Assembly (NCBI RefSeq): GCF_026410385.1
Contig: NZ_JAPMLT010000001.1
Location: 558,001-622,000 of the forward strand
Direction of reading: 5' to 3'
DNA length: 64,000 nucleotides
Origin: Tumebacillus lacus
GTDB lineage: Bacteria; Bacillota; Bacilli; Tumebacillales; Tumebacillaceae
The number at the start of each line of letters is the position of its first letter. Within the stretch, counting starts at the first letter, position 1. Shown one piece after another: positions 43,276 through 52,547 of the stretch. The notes below the pieces were generated by a model. That model saw only the letters and a list, made by a program, of their open reading frames with translations, was not told the DNA's origin and searched no databases. The position numbers were made by a program, and so were the translations under genes.

Positions 43276-44573
43276 TCATTGGAAAGGTTCTGACGCGTTT
43301 CTCTTCACTCGAACCGTGTACTCCCGAATTGTTTCCAATATTTCGATCACTCTGGGATGATCACCTGCTTGCAGATAGAGCCGGGAGAGTTCATACAACG
43401 TTTCCTCCCACTCCTCCACCCGATCCGCCTGTTTGAATCCAACTGCGGCCATCTGGAACCGGCGCTTCGCTTCCTCCGGGTTGTATGTTGCCACCGCGAC
43501 TCGTGCCAGGACACGGTTGATGACAGCCTGACCGACATGCAGGGGCGGGAAGAACGCCTGCGCCTGCCCGCAAGACTCGACTGCCCGACCCAGATCCCCT
43601 TTCCGCAAATAGATCTGTGCCAGCTCCGCACAGGCCATGCCTTGTAACTCGCGATCCTTCAGAAACTCCGCCTTGGACAACGCGTACCTCAACATCTGCT
43701 CCGCATCCTCTTCCCGATCCGTAACCGCGTATAGAGCAGCCGTCTCGATTTCCAGTTGGATGGTCATCCGCAACTCCTGAATGCTCTGAAAGACAGCATG
43801 CGCCCGCTCCGAGTGCACAGCGGCTTGCTCCACTTTCCCGAGTTGCTTGCAAGATCTTGCGAGCTCCAAACAGGCATGTGCCATCTCCGGAAGAGTGTCT
43901 CTGCCCTCGTACATCTCAACAGCACGGGATAGATACTCCTCCGCCGTAGATGGCTGCCCTTGCATGATCGCGACTTGACCAAGCCTGTGCAGGATACTTG
44001 CCTGAAGACCTGCATCTCTCGCCTCCATCTTCTCGCTCTCCGCCAAAGCCTTCTCCCACTGGAAGCACGCGATCTGATACAGCTTGCGTTGAAACGCGAT
44101 GTGCCCCAGATCTAGCAACACCTTCGCCTTGAGATACGCATCGTCACTGAGCACCGCGTATTCCTGCAGCTGTTTGAAGATCGCCTCCGCCTCCGCAAAC
44201 TGACTCGTATGCAGCAAGCACTCCCCGAGATGAAACAAGATCTCCATCGTCGAAATCGACGCACGCGCCTCTCCACCAATCCCCGCAACAACGGGATCGC
44301 CGACCCGTACTCCTGTGCCGCCACCATCGCCGTCGCCATTTTGTAGGTGCTGATGGAGTCCAGATTCAGCTCCACGTTCGAGAGCAAGTTTTCCACCGGC
44401 ACCTCCAACCGTTCCGCAAAGGCGGATAACAAGTTAAAAGACGGTCTCGCCTTCCCACTCTCCACCTGAGACAACATCGACGGCGTAGCGATCCCCTCTG
44501 CCAACTGGATCTGTGTCCACCCTTTTTTCAATCGCAACTCCCGAATCCGCTGTCCTAACGTCAAGTCACCCAC
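43276..44573 (-). pseudogene. Frameshifted XRE-TPR (RRNPP-like) regulator
   Basis: The N-terminal part (from 44573) has a clear XRE helix-turn-helix ('LTLGQRIRELRLKKGWTQIQLAEG', 'SMLSQVESGKARPS') and runs into a wrong frame. The remaining TPR part, ending at 43276, continues in another frame from about 44270. At 44266-44276 adding a single G (GTGGAGAGGCG to GTGGAGGAGGCG) would rejoin the two halves into a protein of about 432 residues. Either a real one-base deletion or a sequencing error. No secreted peptide gene is visible after it. Confidence 0.85.
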
Positions 44574-44686
44574 ACACTCACCCCTCTGAATCTCGTTGAG
44601 ATGAGTTTAGAATTTACTTATTAGTTCCAGCAATATGTTATAGCGAGTAGGAATTTTGCATAACGACTATAAACATTTCACAACTG

Positions 44687-44715
44687 TTGTTTAGATGGAT
44701 ATACTTATGTATAAT
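44687..44715 (+). promoter_or_regulatory. Sigma-A-like promoter of the second XRE-TPR regulator
   Basis: TTGTTT (44687-44692), 17 bases, TATAAT (44710-44715). Transcription would start near 44722, 29 bases before the ATG. Confidence 0.65.
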
Positions 44716-44750
44716 TATCTTTGCTTATTGTGATTGCAGAGGTGGTACAT

Positions 44751-45444
44751 ATGAATATCCATAACGAGCATAAAGAAACCATCGGCGAAAGAATCCGCCG
44801 ACTCCGAAAAGAACGCAACCTCCCCCAATCCTTCCTGGCCGATGCCACCGGCGTCACGTTCGGCTGGATCAGCCAAATCGAACAGGACAAAGCAAACGCA
44901 TCGCCGGAGTTGCTGAACAAGATTGCAGTTGCTCTTAAAGTTCCGATACGAGAGCTTTTGCAAGATGAAGATCAACACATGGAACTCGTCAGCCGTATCC
45001 GTTTAGTCGAAGTCTTGCTGGAAACGAATCAAACTGACGAAGCAGAATCGATGATTCAGGATCTGCAACACGAAAAAGATCTTTCGGAAAAGGACCGGAT
45101 CATGCTCTCCGTCCATCTGGCCGAATGTCGGTATCAACAAAAACGCTATGAAGATGCTCTTCACGTCCTCCACCCCATCATTACGGATCTAGAGGCGGAA
45201 AATCATCATGACGCGTACCTGTTAGCGTTAATCCGCAACAAAATCGGCAATGCCTACACACAGAGACAGGACACAGGAAATGCTTACTACAATTACAAGA
45301 AGGCTCTCGATTACACCTCACGTTTCTCGTCATTCAACGACCTCGCTGCCCATATCTCCTACAACGTCGGCCTCACCCTGAGACGACGTGGCAGATCGCA
45401 TGACTCGATCCACTTCTTGGAACGCGCCGGAGAATACTTTCAAC
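44751..45444 (+). pseudogene. 5' fragment of an RRNPP-like peptide-responsive regulator, split by an IS21 element
   Basis: It begins at the ATG at 44751 (GAGGTGG upstream). An XRE HTH occupies about residues 7-70 ('IGERIRRLRKERNLPQ', 'GWISQIEQDKANASPE'), followed by TPR helices ('NKIGNAYTQRQDTGNAYYNYKKAL'). The reading frame is intact to the IS insertion after 'ERAGEYFQ'. With the IS and one copy of the CAAC duplication removed, the frame joins exactly to the fragment at 47630. The size (438 codons) and design match NprR/Rap-type receptors. Confidence 0.88.
45441..45444 (+). repeat. Left copy of the IS target duplication (CAAC)
   Basis: Matches CAAC at 47626-47629. A 4-base duplication is within the range for the IS21 family. 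Confidence 0.8.
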
Positions 45445-45517
45445 TGTCAACATCAGTTGAAAATTCCTCAAAAACGCCGTTTGAAAATTCCCCAGTTTCA
45501 CCGCCCAAATGAAAAGG

Positions 45518-46297
45518 CTACCTGTCCTGATCCTCGGTGTTTTCTGCCCTGAAGAATCCTGCTTTTTTCTTTTCCTTCACTCGATAGCTTTCGCCTTTGA
45601 TGTTGATCGTACTGGAATGATGGAGGAGGCGATCCAGAATGGCAGTCGCTAACACGGTATCGCCAAAGATGTCTCCCCACATGCCGAATGATTTATTGGA
45701 TGTGAGGATGATCGATCCTTTTTCATATCGTTCCGAGACAATTTGAAAGAAGAAATGGGCAGCAGTTTCGTCCATCTTACGGTAGCCAATCTCATCAATA
45801 ATGAGGAGATCCGGCTTAGTATAGACGCGCATCTTCTGTTGAATGGAGCGGCTGTGATGGGCGTCCTGAAGAGTCTGCACAAGATCGTGAGCCGATGTAA
45901 AGTAGACGGTCTTTCGTTGTGCGATGGCCTCCATCGCCATAGCTACCGCCAAGTGCGTTTTCCCCACACCTGGCGGCCCTAGCAGGATCACATTCTCCTG
46001 ATGTTCAACAAAGCGTAAGGTGGCTAGGTCACGCATTCTGCGCTCGTCGATAGACGGCTGAAATTCGAAGTCAAACTGTTCCATCGTTTTGTGGTACGGC
46101 AACTTGGCAAGGCGTGTCCTCGTCTTGAGATAGCGGTCGTGTTTCGCCGCTAATTCCTCCTGAAGGAGCTTGTCTAGAAACTCCAAATACGTTAGATTGT
46201 GTTTAGCTGCTTCTTCCGCATGAGCATGGAGAATCTCCGGAATCCGGACCCATCCAAACTGTTGAAAGGCGGCTTCTAAGCGCTCTTGTATGATCAT
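45518..46297 (-). CDS. istB: IS21-family helper ATPase IstB
   Basis: 259 residues, intact. The AAA+ Walker A is 'LLGPPGVGKTHLAVAM' and the Walker B region is 'DLLIIDEIGY'. IstB assists the IstA transposase in target selection. Its start overlaps the stop of istA by four bases, the normal IS21 arrangement. Confidence 0.95.
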   Translation of the reverse strand: MIIQERLEAAFQQFGWVRIPEILHAHAEEAAKHNLTYLEFLDKLLQEELAAKHDRYLKTRTRLAKLPYHKTMEQFDFEFQPSIDERRMRDLATLRFVEHQENVILLGPPGVGKTHLAVAMAMEAIAQRKTVYFTSAHDLVQTLQDAHHSRSIQQKMRVYTKPDLLIIDEIGYRKMDETAAHFFFQIVSERYEKGSIILTSNKSFGMWGDIFGDTVLATAILDRLLHHSSTINIKGESYRVKEKKKAGFFRAENTEDQDR

Positions 46298-47539
46298 GAG
46301 CGCACCACCTCCTCGTCTGTGAACTGTTCATAGACGGCGAGAGGACGTATGACCACTTCTGGTATAGCGTTAGACATGAGTCGCGGTATAGGTTGGGGAA
46401 CCGGTTTGGCGACGCTGTCTGTTCGAATGCCTTCGAAGTGGTTTTTATTTTGTATAACGATTCTTTGACCGGTAGCTTTTCTGTGTTCCGCGATCATCTT
46501 ACCTTCATAGTAGATCCGAATCCCGCCGCGACGATCATCTTTGATCTGCACAAGATGCCCAATAAACCGACTCGGAACAGAATATCGATTCCCCTCATAG
46601 GAGATGAGAGTGTCTGACGACACTTTGCGAACATGGTATTCCACACAATCAAACGGCTCTGATGCCATCTGTTTTAAACATTCACGGGAGAGACGGTCAA
46701 CAGGGCGCTCTTGCGTCGTGCCGTGAATGCGAACATTCGCAATACTGTTTAGCCAGTGAAGGGCCAGTTCATTCAGGTGCTGGAGATCGGTAAAGGATTG
46801 TACCCGCGGCCAGAAGTTTTTGCGGACATAACCCACTCCGTTTTCTACCTTGCCCTTCGTTCGAGCCCGATAGGGGCGGCAGCGGCGAAGAAGGGAAGCC
46901 ATGATGGGCTGCAAATTGCGCGAAACGCGCATTCCAAACAACATCGCCTTGATCATCCACACCAGCTACTACGGTTTTCATGTTGTCGTAGAGACAAGTT
47001 TCAGTGATACCACCAAAGAATTGCATAGCCCGTTCGTGACAACCCATCAGGGTTTCTAAACGCTGGTCTTCTGTGAATTCCACAAACATGGAACGGGAGA
47101 ATCCCAAAACCATGACAAACGCGTAGAGACGCTTTTTCTTTCCGTTCCACTCAACTCGGAACTCGCCCCAATCCACCTGAGCCTGCCGACCTGGCGGTGT
47201 TTCAAATCTGACCGTTGCTTTTGAGGAAACCTGCGGCCGAAGTGGTCGCATATAGTCTCGAAGGATCGTAATCCCGCCGGTGTACCCAGTTGCTCGGATC
47301 TCGTCTAAGATGACAACCGCATTGAGGCAACCTTCTTCCATCCGTTGTCTGACGTAAGTCTTGAAGGGAGCCAACTTTTCTGGTTTCTCTACAGTACGGC
47401 GGTAGTCGCCCGGAACTCCCTCCCGAATCCATCTTCTGATCGTCTTACGGTCGCGGCCGAGCTCTTTCGCGATGGACGTGATGCTCATCCCCCGTTGCTT
47501 CATCTCTTGAATCACAAAATATTCCCCATTCTTGACCAT
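46294..47539 (-). pseudogene. istA: IS21-family transposase IstA, frameshifted
   Basis: The N-terminal part has a helix-turn-helix ('MSITSIAKELGRDRKTIRRWI') and the first part of the DDE domain ('QAQVDWGEF', 'ETCLYDNMKT'). It leaves frame after 'FAAHHGF' near 46890-46900. The rest ('CRPYRARTKGKVENGVGYVR' onward) is one base out of frame and runs to 46294. The element is therefore probably unable to transpose by itself. Confidence 0.88.
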
Positions 47540-47625
47540 GATTTCTCTCCTCTCGGAGAGATTGTCCGTTGGAAGTGGGGAATTTTCAACCGTTTATATT
47601 GGGGATTTTACAACCGTTGCTCACA

Positions 47626-47629
47626 CAAC
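47626..47629 (+). repeat. Right copy of the IS target duplication (CAAC)
   Basis: See the left copy at 45441-45444. Confidence 0.8.
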
Positions 47630-48252
47630 AAACCAAGAATCTAAAAAGCTATGCCCATTCCCTTTACGTGCAGGGAATCGCATATAAAAACACACACGAC
47701 TTCGAAAAAGCAGCCGAACTTTTCCATCAATCGAAACAGCTCTACCAGACGCTCAACCACCACTCCTTACTCTACGAAGTGCAACTGACCATCGCATCGT
47801 CCATCACCCATCACCACGACCTTCAGCAAGCGTTACGAGAGTTGGAAGAGTGCTTCTAGCATTTTGTAAAGGAAGACGACCCAGCCGGTATCGTGTTTGT
47901 GTTAGCGAAGAAAGCGAGTCTCCTTTTAGATCATGGTCACTTCGAGGAATGTGAATCAACTCTCGAACAAGCAACGGTCTATGAATCTTCAGTAGGTGAG
48001 ATTCTAGAAGCCGGAGAATACCACTCCGTTCTCGCTCGATACCAACACACCAAAAAACAATTTCCACAATCCATCAATCACAGTTTAAAATCTTACGAAA
48101 TCTTTGGTAGAATAGGCATGTACCAAGATCAAGTCAACGCCCTGAAACTCGTGGTTGATTCTTACCGCAGTCTCGGAGATTTCGAAAAAGCTTTGCACTA
48201 CCAATCGGTACGGAGCGACGTACTAGAACTGATGAACAAGGAGCGAATATAA
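47626..48252 (+). pseudogene. 3' fragment of the split regulator, with an in-frame amber codon
   Basis: It continues the TPR domain ('QTKNLKSYAHSLYVQG', 'AYKNTHDFEKAAELFHQSKQLYQ') from the point broken by the IS. A TAG at 47857-47859 interrupts the same frame after 'ELEECF', and coding resumes directly ('HFVKEDDPAGIVF') to the natural stop at 48250-48252. So the receptor carries a second lesion besides the IS. The AAGGAG in its last codons is the ribosome site of the following peptide gene. Confidence 0.86.
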
Positions 48253-48253
48253 C

Positions 48254-48376
48254 ATGAAAAAAGTACTGATCACGATGTTCGTTGTGTTACTCGGAATGGG
48301 GATTGTTCAGGCGGATCTTCAATACTCCGCTGCTGACCGCGATCCAGGGCCATTGGTGATTGCACAAACAAAATAA
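48254..48376 (+). CDS. Small secreted propeptide, likely Phr/NprX-like signalling peptide
   Basis: 40 residues starting two bases after the receptor stop, with AAGGAG ten bases upstream. It begins MKKVLITMFVVLLGMGIVQA, a good export signal, followed by a hydrophilic section and the C-terminus PGPLVIAQTK. In RRNPP systems (Rap-Phr, NprR-NprX) such a gene sits directly after the receptor, and the C-terminal 5-10 residues become the imported signal. The peptide frame is intact although the receptor is broken. Identity is inferred from size, signal and position. Confidence 0.72.
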   Translation: MKKVLITMFVVLLGMGIVQADLQYSAADRDPGPLVIAQTK

Positions 48377-48390
48377 TTTAGACTTTACTT

Positions 48391-48415
48391 AGCACCCTTA
48401 GGGTGCTTTTTATTT
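48391..48415 (+). terminator. Terminator of the regulator-peptide operon
   Basis: AGCACCC/GGGTGCT stem followed by TTTTTATTT, 14 bases after the propeptide stop. Confidence 0.88.
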
Positions 48416-48476
48416 CCATTAAGCCGACAGCAAAAAACCCCGTAATGGTTTATCAAAACGGTCAAAATGTCAGAAT

Positions 48477-50087
48477 CTAATCGGTAAAGCTACCAAAATG
48501 ACGAGAAAAATCATCTAGACTCTCTGATAATTTCTCGAAAATCAGCTTCGGAAACCTATTAGGCAACGAGGTACTGACAATAAAGTTTGTAAATGACATC
48601 CCTGGAAACAACTTCTTTTTGTTTTCAAGGATTCGAAATATAGGCTTACCATTTTTTCGCCCAATAAGGTTACTCATCAGCTCGAACTCCTCAATGCTGA
48701 GATGAAAATGACCTTTAAAATCCATATCTAATAATGAGCTGAGCCTCTCTGTTATTTTATCCTCAATAAACTGGATCGTAGGAAATTCCCCCGTCGTTAC
48801 GCTCATAACGAAGATATCTCGAATTCCCTTGAGTTTTGAGTGCTGCACGCCATGAATCAATTCACTCAGCCTATCATGTATTTGCTTAATTGGCTCAATT
48901 ACCATTCGATCAATATCTTTCTCAATGTATGATTCTTCACCTTCAAGAATGGTTTCAAGCAATAATCTTCTACTCTTAGTTTCTATGACAAGCAACTTAT
49001 CTCCCAATCTAAGCATGAGGTCCGGTGACCTCTTTACACCTCCTGCTCCATATTCATACTCAAACTCTTGAATCACTTCATAAGGAAGGGATGAGTCATG
49101 AATCGCTCTTTCCAGTAAGATTTGTACATACCGCTCAAATACGCGTCCCATAAAGCCTAAAAACTTTGAGTCATTTCGTGGGTAACAGTTTCTAATCCTA
49201 AAAAACAACTGTGAAAAAAATTGCTCTTCAAGCAATTTAGACATAATTGGATAACTTCGTCCATTAGGCAATTTTATTATCGGATATTCAAGAAACTTCG
49301 TGTAGTTCCAATGCGAATCGATTGTATCAATAGCCCATAGTTTTGCATCCTCTAAACTAATACTAAGCGAATCAAGAACTTTTGCTCCTACTTTGGTGAA
49401 CTCCGCGTTATTAAATAACTTAATTAAGTCCACTTCCCTGTTTGAAAAAATGGCATCCTCATCTTCTTGATATTTGGCCGTTATCAAACTAATCGTGCCT
49501 AAATAGTCTTGAATCGAGTATCCATATGTTTCATAGAATTTAGATGAAAAATTAATAGACTCCCGCGGAAAATTCATTCCGACCTCTATCGGTAGCTCTG
49601 TAAATATCATTTTTGCTCGAGCAAGTGCAGCAAATCCTGCCGTATGCTGATTGAAAACATAGTTTTGCAACATATGCTTTTTTACGCTTTCAACTGAAAT
49701 GTCCTCTAAAGATATCGCATCTGATATTTCAATACAAAAAATGAGTAGGATCAATACAGCATGTCCTAGTGGCATATTATCTTCTTCAATAGCGTTGGTG
49801 TCGCCATAAGCCAACAACCATTTCCAAGTCGCAAGAAGTCCTTGATGACTATAAAGATATTTGTTCTTAGCCCTCTGACCAGCAATAGGAAAATTCCTTT
49901 CGAATAAATCGCGAACCGCTGCGTCTTTATCCAACGGCAGAGCAGACATTCTAGAAAGCACATTAAGTAAAGTCCCGAGAGGAACCGTCGAGAGACGATC
50001 AATTAATTCATCAGTATCAGTTTTATCAACAAATAAGTCCCGTTTGGTAGTAAATACTTTAATGAATTTTTTCATACCGGAATTCAT
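48477..50087 (-). CDS. Protein with a PD-(D/E)XK nuclease-like motif, AT-rich island gene
   Basis: 536 residues from an ATG with AGGAAG upstream. In the second half a PD-(D/E)XK-like core is visible: E318 in 'GRVFERYV', D356 in 'RSPDLML' and 'LLVIETKS' (E369, K371). The first half is helical with no recognised motif. Base composition is far more AT-rich than in the core genes, which fits recent acquisition. It could be a defence or mobile-element nuclease; no partner nuclease or helicase is adjacent. Family not identified. Confidence 0.75.
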   Translation of the reverse strand: MNSGMKKFIKVFTTKRDLFVDKTDTDELIDRLSTVPLGTLLNVLSRMSALPLDKDAAVRDLFERNFPIAGQRAKNKYLYSHQGLLATWKWLLAYGDTNAIEEDNMPLGHAVLILLIFCIEISDAISLEDISVESVKKHMLQNYVFNQHTAGFAALARAKMIFTELPIEVGMNFPRESINFSSKFYETYGYSIQDYLGTISLITAKYQEDEDAIFSNREVDLIKLFNNAEFTKVGAKVLDSLSISLEDAKLWAIDTIDSHWNYTKFLEYPIIKLPNGRSYPIMSKLLEEQFFSQLFFRIRNCYPRNDSKFLGFMGRVFERYVQILLERAIHDSSLPYEVIQEFEYEYGAGGVKRSPDLMLRLGDKLLVIETKSRRLLLETILEGEESYIEKDIDRMVIEPIKQIHDRLSELIHGVQHSKLKGIRDIFVMSVTTGEFPTIQFIEDKITERLSSLLDMDFKGHFHLSIEEFELMSNLIGRKNGKPIFRILENKKKLFPGMSFTNFIVSTSLPNRFPKLIFEKLSESLDDFSRHFGSFTD

Positions 50088-50638
50088 AGTATCACTTCCT
50101 TCTGGCCAAGATGGTAATTAAGCATGCTTGTTTACCGCACTTGCTATATAATGCATGAAAAATCCAAGACAACTGTCTAGAAGAAGTGAGAGCACCATGG
50201 GCAACTAAAGTTGACCATATTAATGCAATACATTTATATAATACCATGATCAAACGCGTAGCTGAGATAGAATGGTGATTTTACGTTTCGTTCTCAAACG
50301 ATACTTGGATTAAGTTTATATTGATAATTTAACAACGAGATCCCCGTTTACAAATTCCAAACGGGGATCTCGTGTATTCCAGTGATACATCATCCTACTT
50401 TTTTACAGGTTGTATAAGCCCCTGGGAAAGTACTACTGATACTTAACAGATCATCTTAAACTTCCGCAAGTTCGATTCGCTCTTCACTTGCGACTTCTCT
50501 ATCTAAGCTACGTAATATTGAAGTTAAACATGAATGCATTCTCGAATACTTAACTATCCTATTTTAAATAGGTTCATGCATATCTTTTGCATCTAAAATT
50601 ACTGTAATATCTACCATAAATTCATGCGCCAATGAATA
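50088..50638. other. AT-rich interval without a gene
   Basis: No reading frame of substance. It contains a perfect 14-base-pair hairpin (CGAGATCCCCGTTT/AAACGGGGATCTCG, 50336-50372) that could terminate a transcript, and otherwise unstructured AT-rich sequence. Confidence 0.55.
50336..50372. terminator. Perfect 14-bp hairpin, possible terminator of the FRG gene
   Basis: On the minus strand it is followed by TTGTTAAATT, a weak T tract; the FRG gene ends 266 bases before it. Confidence 0.45.
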
Positions 50639-51397
50639 CTAAAATAATTTCGAAGAGGAAAACTGTCTAAAGTGATCAAATTGTTGCTTCTTCCCTAAAT
50701 ATTTGGCCAGTCCATCCATATCAGGAAAAATAGAAAACTCATTAACCCCACATTGAATCAAAAAATTGGCGATATCTACTTTTAGATCAGGCGTTAGCAC
50801 AATTTCACTTAAAACATCTCTATTTTCGATTTCCTCATCCAATGATTTATTGGAATTCCCCTGAAGAGTGAAGTGCCCATGCTGAGCCACCATTCTAGGG
50901 TTATTTCTAACAGTACTAATAGCTAATGTTTGATCCGAAAAAGAACGATCATTAATTAATGTTTCATAACTTGGATAATAATGTGGGATAGACAATATCC
51001 CTTCATGATCAGACAAGTTATTCAGTTTATAAGGATTGAGCACCCAAATTCTTGCATTCCCGTCATGGTCCCAACGTTGAGTTGCAAAGAATAGTGCTAC
51101 CGCAAACGAAGACGTCCAGTCTAAAAGCCGAGTACTCGCACCGTGATGCTGCATTAAAAACAATAGTTCCCAATCCGTTTTCCTATGAATTGTATTACCT
51201 AGATTATAAAAATCGCTATAGAGATTAAACTCATAATTAAGGAAACTTTCCAAACTCCCCTGAAAATCCAATCTAAAAAGGCCAGAATTTAATTTTGGCC
51301 ATTCTCTACTTTCTCCTCTATACCAAACATCACGCTTGCTATATGTAAATCCATTAACTTTATCCAAAATTCTAATCCACTTTTTCGAATACTTCAT
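50639..51397 (-). CDS. FRG-domain protein
   Basis: 252 residues. 'WYRGES' (25-30) and 'LLFLMQHHGASTRLLDWTSSFAVALFFA' (split here over about residues 78-105) are the hallmarks of the FRG domain, named for a conserved F-R-G arrangement; 'QHHGxxTRLLDWT' is its core. FRG proteins occur often in phage-defence and mobile regions, but their activity is not established. AT-rich like its neighbour, and located directly downstream of the 3' end of tRNA-Pro. Confidence 0.85.
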   Translation of the reverse strand: MKYSKKWIRILDKVNGFTYSKRDVWYRGESREWPKLNSGLFRLDFQGSLESFLNYEFNLYSDFYNLGNTIHRKTDWELLFLMQHHGASTRLLDWTSSFAVALFFATQRWDHDGNARIWVLNPYKLNNLSDHEGILSIPHYYPSYETLINDRSFSDQTLAISTVRNNPRMVAQHGHFTLQGNSNKSLDEEIENRDVLSEIVLTPDLKVDIANFLIQCGVNEFSIFPDMDGLAKYLGKKQQFDHFRQFSSSKLF

Positions 51398-51475
51398 CGT
51401 ATATCAATCTCCCATCAATGTAATAATCTTTAAATTGTATCAGACATTTCGCTATTTGAGTATTTGAAAACATAA

Positions 51476-51531
51476 AAAGAGACCATGCCATCATCTCACT
51501 TGTGAACGTAGATGTCTGACACAGTCTCTTA
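51476..51531 (-). terminator. Terminator after tRNA-Pro
   Basis: AAGAGAC/GTCTCTT arms enclosing about 40 bases, followed by TTT on the minus strand. Confidence 0.55.
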
Positions 51532-51535
51532 TAGA

Positions 51536-51612
51536 TGGTCGGAATAGCGGGATTCGAACCCACGACCTCACCCACCCCAAGGGTGCGCGCTACCAGGCTG
51601 CGCTATATTCCG
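51536..51612 (-). tRNA. tRNA-Pro (anticodon GGG)
   Basis: 77 nt including an encoded CCA. Acceptor CGGAATA pairs with TATTCCG, discriminator A. The anticodon stem CACCC/GGGTG holds the loop TTGGGGT, so the anticodon is GGG. The T-arm is GTGGG-TTCGAAT-CCCGC. All cloverleaf arms are intact. Confidence 0.97.
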
Positions 51613-51709
51613 ATGTTTGCAGTTGTGTGGTTGTCGTCAGCATTGCATCGGCGACGTTTACTACTATACCAGAGAGTACGCGCCGATGCAAGCGTTTATG
51701 ACAAAGAAA

Positions 51710-52480
51710 TTATTTCCGCAGGTCTCGTACCCGATTCACCAAGGTCCCTACGCCTTCAATCGTGATCTCGCACACGTCGCCGCCTTGCAGCGGGCCGACG
51801 CCTGCGGGGGTGCCGGTGGTGAGGATGTCGCCGGGTTCGAGGGTCATGACTTGGGAGACGAACGAGACGAGGTGGTCGACGGTGAAGATCATGTCGGAGG
51901 TCGACGACGACTGCTTGACCTCGCCGTTGATCTTCGTCTCGATCTTGAGGTTCTGGTAGTCCAGTCCGGTCGCGACGAACGGCCCTACAGGGGCGAATGT
52001 GTCAAACCCCTTGGCACGGCCCCATTGGCCGTCTTTGACCTGATAGAAGCGCTCGGAGACGTCGTTCAGGACGGTGATGCCGAAGATCGCGTCGCGGGCT
52101 TCCTCCACGGTCAGGAATTTGGCGCGTTTGCCGATGATGACGGCCAGCTCGCCTTCGTACTCCACGTCTTGGGCGATGGCCGGGAGGACGATCTCCTGCC
52201 CCGTCGCCACGACGGCAGACGGCGGTTTGAGGAACAGCATCGGTTCTTCCGGGATCTTTTTGCCGCGCTCTTCGGCGTGGAGTTTGTAGTTCAGGCCGAT
52301 GCACATGACCTTCGTCGGGACGGTCGGTGTCAGCAGTTCGACGTCTGCCAGCGCGTAGGTCGCGCCGGTGCGTTCGGTGGTGTCGAGGAAGTTGCCTGCC
52401 AGTTCTGCGACGGTATCGCCTTGCAGCACGCCGTAGCGGACGGTGCCTTCAGCTTGAAAGCGGAGATAGTGGGCTGCCAT
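51710..52480 (-). CDS. Fumarylacetoacetate hydrolase family protein
   Basis: 256 residues. 'CIGLNYKLHAEE' marks the beginning of the FAH domain, 'VEYEGELAVIIGK' carries metal-binding ExE, and 'TGTPAGVGPLQGGD' is the C-terminal signature. Members act as hydrolases, decarboxylases or isomerases on 2-oxo acids in aromatic degradation. Substrate not determinable. About 130 bases separate it from the tRNA on the same strand. Confidence 0.92.
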   Translation of the reverse strand: MAAHYLRFQAEGTVRYGVLQGDTVAELAGNFLDTTERTGATYALADVELLTPTVPTKVMCIGLNYKLHAEERGKKIPEEPMLFLKPPSAVVATGQEIVLPAIAQDVEYEGELAVIIGKRAKFLTVEEARDAIFGITVLNDVSERFYQVKDGQWGRAKGFDTFAPVGPFVATGLDYQNLKIETKINGEVKQSSSTSDMIFTVDHLVSFVSQVMTLEPGDILTTGTPAGVGPLQGGDVCEITIEGVGTLVNRVRDLRK

Positions 52481-52547
52481 GTCTTACATGCCACCTTTGT
52501 CAGTTTTTCGGTGTTTGCGCGCATTTTCTCATTTCCACGGAAATTCG

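Larger units (their letters stand above)
45445..47625 (-). mobile_element. IS21-family insertion sequence, 2181 bp
   Basis: It carries istB and a frameshifted istA on the minus strand. Ends begin TGT at 45445 and finish ACA at 47625. Both ends carry two copies of a repeat of the type GTTGAAAATTCCCCA (left near 45453 and 45479; right near 47578 and 47601), the multiple terminal repeats typical of IS21. It is flanked by a CAAC duplication and interrupts the XRE-TPR regulator in frame-neutral fashion. Confidence 0.9.

Noticed and set aside
48377-51539. Attachment-site duplication of the tRNA-Pro 3' end
   Set aside because: I searched by eye for the tRNA 3' end within the island and found no second copy; no integrase is present either.
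51372-51575. 67-codon minus-strand frame over the tRNA
   Set aside because: Its first codons are the tRNA-Pro sequence itself; this is a common artefact.
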